A stretch of DNA of 19,803 bases from VGKU01 sp964388785 (GTDB taxonomy: Bacteria > Patescibacteriota > Patescibacteriia > UBA9934 > GWF2-40-263). The translations under genes and the position numbers were made by a program. The stretch is taken from contig CAYMBX010000016.1 of NCBI GenBank assembly GCA_964388785.1, forward strand, positions 1 to 19,803. The letters are read 5' to 3'. Below are positions 15,101 through 19,803 of this stretch, piece by piece; within the stretch, counting starts at the first letter, position 1, and every line of letters starts with the position of its first letter. Below the pieces are notes generated by a model, which was not told the origin of the DNA, made no database searches, and saw nothing but the letters and a program-made list of their open reading frames with translations.

Positions 15101-15155
15101 CGGGACGAATTTTTCTGGCACTCTACGTCAAGACGCGGCCAGAAAAATTGTCCCG
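15101..15155. repeat. Large inverted repeat upstream of the TPR gene
   Basis: CGGGAC and AATTTTTCTGGC (15101-15119, with one bulged G at 15107) pair with 15138-15155. This gives an 18-bp stem around an 18-base loop that itself contains CGTC/GACG. There is no T tract on either side, so it is not a plain terminator. It lies upstream of the extended -10 box of the TPR gene. Confidence 0.7.
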
Positions 15156-15279
15156 TAACGATCTTTTCCATGAACGATGGTTAACAGTGAGTCTGAGCGA
15201 TGCAGAAGTCCATATTTCCTCTTTATTCAAATCCTGCACTCGTCCTCCATGTGTTCACCACCAACCATCCATCCTGACA

Positions 15280-15328
15280 GACAGAGTATCTTTCAATCGA
15301 GTGCCCGCAGATTGAGAGATACTCTGTC
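15280..15328. repeat. Second large inverted repeat in the TPR/surface-protein gap
   Basis: A 19-bp stem (15280-15298 with 15310-15328, including ACAGAGTATC/GATACTCTGT and one G-T pair) has an 11-base loop. No T tract follows on either strand. It may be an RNA-processing or protein-binding site. No function is visible. Confidence 0.75.
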
Positions 15329-15363
15329 CACCAAACGTCAGAATATAGAGGTAAAAACGCAAT

Positions 15364-15400
15364 GCAAAAAGGACGAGTGTGGGGTGCCCGTCCTTTTTGC
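15364..15400 (-). terminator. Terminator of the surface-protein gene
   Basis: The 12-bp stem GCAAAAAGGACG with CGTCCTTTTTGC and a 13-base loop has T and A runs inside the stem, so it can act on both strands. It lies 117 bases beyond the stop of the large surface protein. Confidence 0.8.
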
Positions 15401-15516
15401 TATGAATTGTTGTGACCCGCTTGGGTCTATCTTCACCCAACAACCTTTTGCAGAGTGAAGACAAGGCGTTGTCGAAAGAACGTTTCGTCAACGCAAGAAG
15501 CCGGTTTAAGTCTCGA

Positions 15517-18500
15517 TTATTCTGTGACAGCTTCTTGCACGGACGATGGTGCAGATTCCGGCGCTGCCTCGTCAGCGCTTTCTTCTGTTTCGATAAACGG
15601 CTCGGATGGTTGCTCGGCTTCTTGTGCGCCGCCTTCATCATCGGCCGGTGAATCGACAGAATTTGAGTCCGGACTCTCCGGAGGTGCTGACTCATCTATT
15701 GCATCCTGCGTATCATTGTTATCCTCAAGCGCCTCCGGCGCCGAAATATCTGCTTGAGATCCTTCGCTCGCCTGCGGCTCGCTTAGAATGATAGGAGGAA
15801 TAGGCTTCGGTTCATAGCCTTTACGATATGCCGTCACCATCCAATCGAATTCCCAATCAGCTTCCTCGCCCGCAAACTGTTTCACGACAAAATGGTTGTT
15901 ATCCTTTTCAGAAACATAGAGAGAAACCGGTCCGCTTGGTGTCACAATTACGCGAAGCGGCGCATCCGCAGCCGTCACATCGTTAAAACTCGGTGCAAAC
16001 TCTTCAAACCGAACTTCCGCTTGACCACCCGAAAGTTTGGCCGTTCCCGTGAGCGTCACAACGGACTCCGGCGAAGTCACCGCGATCGTTTCCACTTTTT
16101 CATCTGTGTAAGAGCGCGTTACCACCTTGAGCGTCGATTCTGTTTTGATGGTTCCGTCCTGTTCGATGCTCCAAATATCCGAAAGACCCGCGATGCGTCC
16201 AACACTCATGATTTCATGTCCGGACACATAAATGTTTCCGGACATGTTCAGTGCTGTGTAGTTCACATTATTGCCGCTTGCGAATCCGCTCGCTTGATTA
16301 TTGGTTCCCGGAGACGATGAAGTCGCCTCACCACCCCAATAGCCGACATTCACATAGGCAAGAATACTCTTGTCTCCGGAGACGAGTGGCTCAAGCGCGT
16401 ACCCAACGATCATGCCAGGTTTGGTCGCTTTCATGGCGTATCCCGGTTTTGAGGATGTGGTCAGCGGATCTCCAACTTTTACTTCCCCATTTTCGGTAGT
16501 CACACGTGTCGGAACACGACCGGCAAGTGCGATCGGGTGCGCGCCCGGCGCATTTTCACCGGCCAAAAACCCAGGACGCGTCGAGACAATACCGGCGATC
16601 TTCGCGCTTGAAACCTCCATTGAACGTTTCACCTTCTCCCCATCTCCCGCAAAAACGACAACTTCTCCGGATTGCAAATTCTCTTCGGACGGGAACATTT
16701 CCGCAAAGTCATAGGAGCCTGTGGACCACCCCTTCGCATTCGTGCGCATGAAATCTCCACCCGCACCTTCAGACCCATCATAATAAATGTACTTGCTTGT
16801 TTGCTGGGTTCCGCGATCGGACGGATAAATCTTTCCGGCAATCACCAAATCGCCAGCAAGCTGCATGGTGCCTGTGTTTGTGATATAGGCCACTTCCGTG
16901 TCCGTGGTATTTCGAACGGAAAGTCGATAATTGTTTTGATCCGTCACACTCGCCTTCACGATCATTTCGACCGCTTGTGCCTGTGATCCATCCCACGCCG
17001 ATCCGCGAAGCGCGAATCCGTAAGAATCTACTCCGGGTGTCGCGGCAGTGGCTTTATTAAGAGGTGCAACCACAATTTTATCGGTCAACACGGTTGAAGA
17101 ACCGTCTGTGGCAATAATGTCACCCATGTACCAACCGTTGTGCACCTGCACCATCACCTGGCCGGTTGTCCCGTTGAAATCATTAAGCGCCATGCCGATC
17201 ACACGGCCGACTTCCGTCGCTTTCATGGCATGACCCGGTGTGGAAGAAGTCGTGAGGTAATCTCCGACTTTAATCGCTCCATTTTCGTTTGTGACATTCA
17301 CAGGCACGCGTCCGACAAGCGCGACCGGCATGGGATTTTCACTCTCGGGAACGTTATAACCCGCTGAAGTGAAGTCGCCGTAGTTATCGGAGACAATGCC
17401 TGCCACAGGTCCTTGATAAGGACCGGTTGATTTCACAAGTTGTGAAATGATCTGTCCGTCATTGGTCGTCACTTTCTTTGTTCCCGGAACTACAATGTCG
17501 CCATAACCAATCCCGGTCGCGACTGGATATTGCTCCGCGTAGTCAGCAGCGGGCGCTCCGTCACAATCGCGAAGTTCATACGCCACTCCTGCGGTTGGAG
17601 CTGTAGCGCCCGCTAATGATGAACACACAGCTGTCGTGCTTGACGTCGTTCCAAGTCCGACGGAAACCAAATCTTCAACATAAAGACCGTAATCCCATTC
17701 TGTTCCTTGCACATAGATTCCACGCTCAGTAGACCCCGTATTTCCGACATGGTCATTAATATAGAGCCCGTACAACGCACTCGCCCCGTCCGCGGTCACC
17801 GTTGAAAAATCGATACGCGCGCCATAAAGGGAAGAGGTCTGTGTTGCGGTTGACCAACCGATATCAAGAATGACCCCGGCTGTATTCTCTGCATCGATAT
17901 TGATTACATCACTCGTCGTTGCTTCCGAATCAATGTTCAATGCGATTCCATTTCCATCTTGATCGATAAACACTCCGTTCCCCGTTCCCGCACTTTGGAC
18001 ACTTAACCCCCCTCCGCTGCTTGCAAGATCCTGATCGATTTCAAGAACGCTTGTGCTACTGAAACATGTTCCTCCGTTGGCTGTGGAACAGTTATTGGTA
18101 AACCGTGCCATTGGGCCGGCAATCGTCAACCCATACGCATCGGCGGTCAAGCTACGCTCAACAAGCAACAATCCTCCGTTCACATTGCCTGCGGTGCGTG
18201 TCTCAGAATGACTGAAATCAATAAGATAGTTGCCTGAGTTTTGTTGTGTGTTTGAGCTGCCGCTTTTTGCGACCTGCAAAAGCGCCCCGTTATTGATCGA
18301 AGTCGACGTCGAAGTGATGTTTAATCCGTTTCCTTGGGTCAGTCCATCAGCGGAAATGGTCATCGCGTTTCCGGTTGTGACTGAATCGGCGGTGACAAAA
18401 ATCGCTTCGGCACCTGTCGTATCCGTGACGGAAAGTGCGCCTCCAGAAAGCGTTACATCCCCATCAAATCGAGCATCATCTGTCACATACAATCCGAAAT

Positions 18501-19803
18501 CCCAAGCTGTACCTGCTTGATAAATCGCATATTCGTTTCCTCCAGCTGCTGTTCCCGCAAGGTCTTGAACGCGAAGTCCATACAAATGATCACCGTCGTT
18601 GCTGGTCATGGTCGCAAGGATATCAAGCGCCGCATGTGTGTTTGCATTATTGCCAAGACTCGCTTCCTCCACAATCTCATAATCAATGTTCACGCCTGTG
18701 GTGTTGCTGTTGTCCGCCTCCATATCCGCCGTAAGCTGAATGAGACCGTTTGTTGCACGGCTGTTGTTTGTCGCGGCATCAATGTCGATTGCCTGTATGT
18801 TCGCCGCGGCACCCATATCGATTTCAATCGCATCCCCATCAAGATCCGGTTGGATATCGAGTTGTCCGTCTACGTTCACTCCGAAATCTGTAAAACCAAT
18901 CGTGGCAGTCGTTCCGGTAATCGCATTTGCTCCGACATTAATGGCATTCGTGATGCCATCATCTGAAGCATCGATTGCATCTGTAATTGTTCCACCGTCA
19001 TCCACAAAAATAATTCCGTCAGTTACCGCGGTGTTTGCATCATAGTTTCGTGCAGAGATAAACGCATCAACAGCCGCATTTGTTTGTCCATTTCCTAATT
19101 GTAAAACATATACTTCGTCATCAGCAGTCGTTGCATTATTTTCAACAAATAATGACATGGCGGAAACAAGATCGGATTCAGCGTCATCGGAAACAATCAA
19201 ATAGGTATCAATGGCGGTATACCCATTCCCATTTGAAGTCACATCGATGTCGATCGTATTTACAAACGCATCGCTTCCGCCATTATCCAAGACGATTCTT
19301 TCATCAAAGTATGCTCGACCATCAACCTCGAGCGCACCAGAAATGTACAAATCATCGTCCGTACTTGCATTTCCTGGGGTGCTTACGTTTCCAATGCGCG
19401 TGTAGGTTGTTGGATCAATGGTCAGTGCCCCGTCTGATGTAATGTCGTCTCCGTTTACTGTTAAATCTCCCGTCAAAACTAAATCACCTACGTCGGCGTT
19501 ATCCGTCAGTGTCATCAAATCGTTTCCTGCGGAATCTTCGATCGTCAGTGTACCAGTTGTCGCGATTCGAATGACTGGATCCGTATCTTCAAAATTAATT
19601 TCGGCCGTCCATTCATTTTCTGCACCATCGGAAGCAAACGAAACCCCGTAAACATTTGGGTTATCAGTTGCGCTCGTTGGCGCCGTAAATCGCGCACCAT
19701 CCACGACAATTGAATCCCCCGCATCCGCGCCAACGTCAAGCGTCGCGGGAAGAATGACATCAAGTCCTCGCCACTGGATGACCGCATCAGCCGCGTCATT
19801 CAA
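15517..19803 (-). CDS. Giant secreted surface protein, 3' part
   Basis: At least 1428 residues are visible. The 5' end lies beyond the right edge of the window, so no signal peptide can be seen. The sequence is acidic, rich in G, T, D, N and short beta strands, like tail-fibre or adhesin beta-repeat proteins. A 45-residue unit recurs: GTAWDFGLYV and GTEWDYGLYV, each preceded by YGL-containing text. A larger module occurs twice, around residues 750-915 and 1030-1175 of the fragment: (D/S)(Y/F)AE-like start, then GRVPVNVTNENGAIKVGD and GRVPTRVTTENGEVKVGD. The end has the DWMVTAYRKGYE motif, then an acidic, proline- and serine-rich tail of about 90 residues. A cell-surface role is inferred. A hairpin (GCAAGAAG at 15492, CTTCTTGC at 15531) spans its stop, and a terminator follows. 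Confidence 0.75.
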   Translation of the reverse strand: MNDAADAVIQWRGLDVILPATLDVGADAGDSIVVDGARFTAPTSATDNPNVYGVSFASDGAENEWTAEINFEDTDPVIRIATTGTLTIEDSAGNDLMTLTDNADVGDLVLTGDLTVNGDDITSDGALTIDPTTYTRIGNVSTPGNASTDDDLYISGALEVDGRAYFDERIVLDNGGSDAFVNTIDIDVTSNGNGYTAIDTYLIVSDDAESDLVSAMSLFVENNATTADDEVYVLQLGNGQTNAAVDAFISARNYDANTAVTDGIIFVDDGGTITDAIDASDDGITNAINVGANAITGTTATIGFTDFGVNVDGQLDIQPDLDGDAIEIDMGAAANIQAIDIDAATNNSRATNGLIQLTADMEADNSNTTGVNIDYEIVEEASLGNNANTHAALDILATMTSNDGDHLYGLRVQDLAGTAAGGNEYAIYQAGTAWDFGLYVTDDARFDGDVTLSGGALSVTDTTGAEAIFVTADSVTTGNAMTISADGLTQGNGLNITSTSTSINNGALLQVAKSGSSNTQQNSGNYLIDFSHSETRTAGNVNGGLLLVERSLTADAYGLTIAGPMARFTNNCSTANGGTCFSSTSVLEIDQDLASSGGGLSVQSAGTGNGVFIDQDGNGIALNIDSEATTSDVINIDAENTAGVILDIGWSTATQTSSLYGARIDFSTVTADGASALYGLYINDHVGNTGSTERGIYVQGTEWDYGLYVEDLVSVGLGTTSSTTAVCSSLAGATAPTAGVAYELRDCDGAPAADYAEQYPVATGIGYGDIVVPGTKKVTTNDGQIISQLVKSTGPYQGPVAGIVSDNYGDFTSAGYNVPESENPMPVALVGRVPVNVTNENGAIKVGDYLTTSSTPGHAMKATEVGRVIGMALNDFNGTTGQVMVQVHNGWYMGDIIATDGSSTVLTDKIVVAPLNKATAATPGVDSYGFALRGSAWDGSQAQAVEMIVKASVTDQNNYRLSVRNTTDTEVAYITNTGTMQLAGDLVIAGKIYPSDRGTQQTSKYIYYDGSEGAGGDFMRTNAKGWSTGSYDFAEMFPSEENLQSGEVVVFAGDGEKVKRSMEVSSAKIAGIVSTRPGFLAGENAPGAHPIALAGRVPTRVTTENGEVKVGDPLTTSSKPGYAMKATKPGMIVGYALEPLVSGDKSILAYVNVGYWGGEATSSSPGTNNQASGFASGNNVNYTALNMSGNIYVSGHEIMSVGRIAGLSDIWSIEQDGTIKTESTLKVVTRSYTDEKVETIAVTSPESVVTLTGTAKLSGGQAEVRFEEFAPSFNDVTAADAPLRVIVTPSGPVSLYVSEKDNNHFVVKQFAGEEADWEFDWMVTAYRKGYEPKPIPPIILSEPQASEGSQADISAPEALEDNNDTQDAIDESAPPESPDSNSVDSPADDEGGAQEAEQPSEPFIETEESADEAAPESAPSSVQEAVTE

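Larger units (their letters stand above)
15047..15516. other. 470-bp intergenic region
   Basis: This gap holds the TPR promoter element, two large inverted repeats (15101-15155, 15280-15328) and the surface-protein terminator (15364-15400). Short frames in it have no recognisable protein character, and I see no additional gene. Confidence 0.6.

Noticed and set aside
15280..15328. Terminator interpretation of the 19-bp hairpin
   Set aside because: Neither strand has a T run after the stem. The real terminator is the hairpin at 15364-15400.
1..19803. CRISPR arrays
   Set aside because: No regularly spaced direct repeats of 20-40 bases with unique spacers were seen. The 16-base repeats at 5628 and 5750 are only two copies.

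Overview
The window looks like chromosome of a Candidate Phyla Radiation (Patescibacteria) bacterium, or a close relative, carrying an integrated genetic element beside a tRNA gene. The pointers are a large serine recombinase running into a tRNA, a DUF5659-like small protein, a short type-2 PyrF, and a giant secreted beta-rich protein whose C-terminal region (DWMVTAYRKGYE) I associate with this group. Several genes end in TGA, so a TGA=Gly code is unlikely. The lineage call is inference from gene style, not from a marker gene.

Accessory region, about 1-10950. Right to left on the minus strand: a 62-aa excisionase-like HTH protein (6008-5820), a highly structured segment (5797-5626), a type III-like restriction-modification pair (mod 5625-3937, res 3935-1671), a ribbon-helix-helix protein and an 80-residue protein (1641-1222), a structured inverted-repeat element (about 1201-1033), and an HD-domain protein resembling (p)ppGpp hydrolases (994-41). 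Divergent on the plus strand: an unknown 386-390 aa protein, a terminator, a DUF5659-like protein, a 69-aa protein, a P-loop ATPase, and a large serine recombinase (9429-11024). The recombinase is preceded by a promoter and a leader predicted to fold as an H-type pseudoknot. This layout suggests a serine-recombinase integrative element carrying a restriction island. Its left end is not visible.

Junction, about 10915-11030. A complete tRNA-Ala(GGC) lies on the minus strand with its terminator. The recombinase frame reads through the antisense of both, so its last 20-odd codons are probably host-derived sequence acquired at integration. From the other side, a 229-aa HTH plus LAGLIDADG-like protein reads into the 5' part of the same tRNA and uses a stop codon inside it.

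Backbone region, 11031-19803, all minus strand: pyrF with a strong terminator, a 784-aa multi-pass membrane protein with C-terminal TPRs, a 470-bp gap with three large hairpins (one a terminator), and the 3' 4.3 kb of a giant surface protein with a duplicated module and an acidic tail. Its start lies beyond the right edge.

The least explained signals are three compact structured non-coding segments, at 9309-9419, 5626-5797 and 1033-1201. Two of them sit directly upstream of element genes (mod and the recombinase) that have no visible Shine-Dalgarno sequence.
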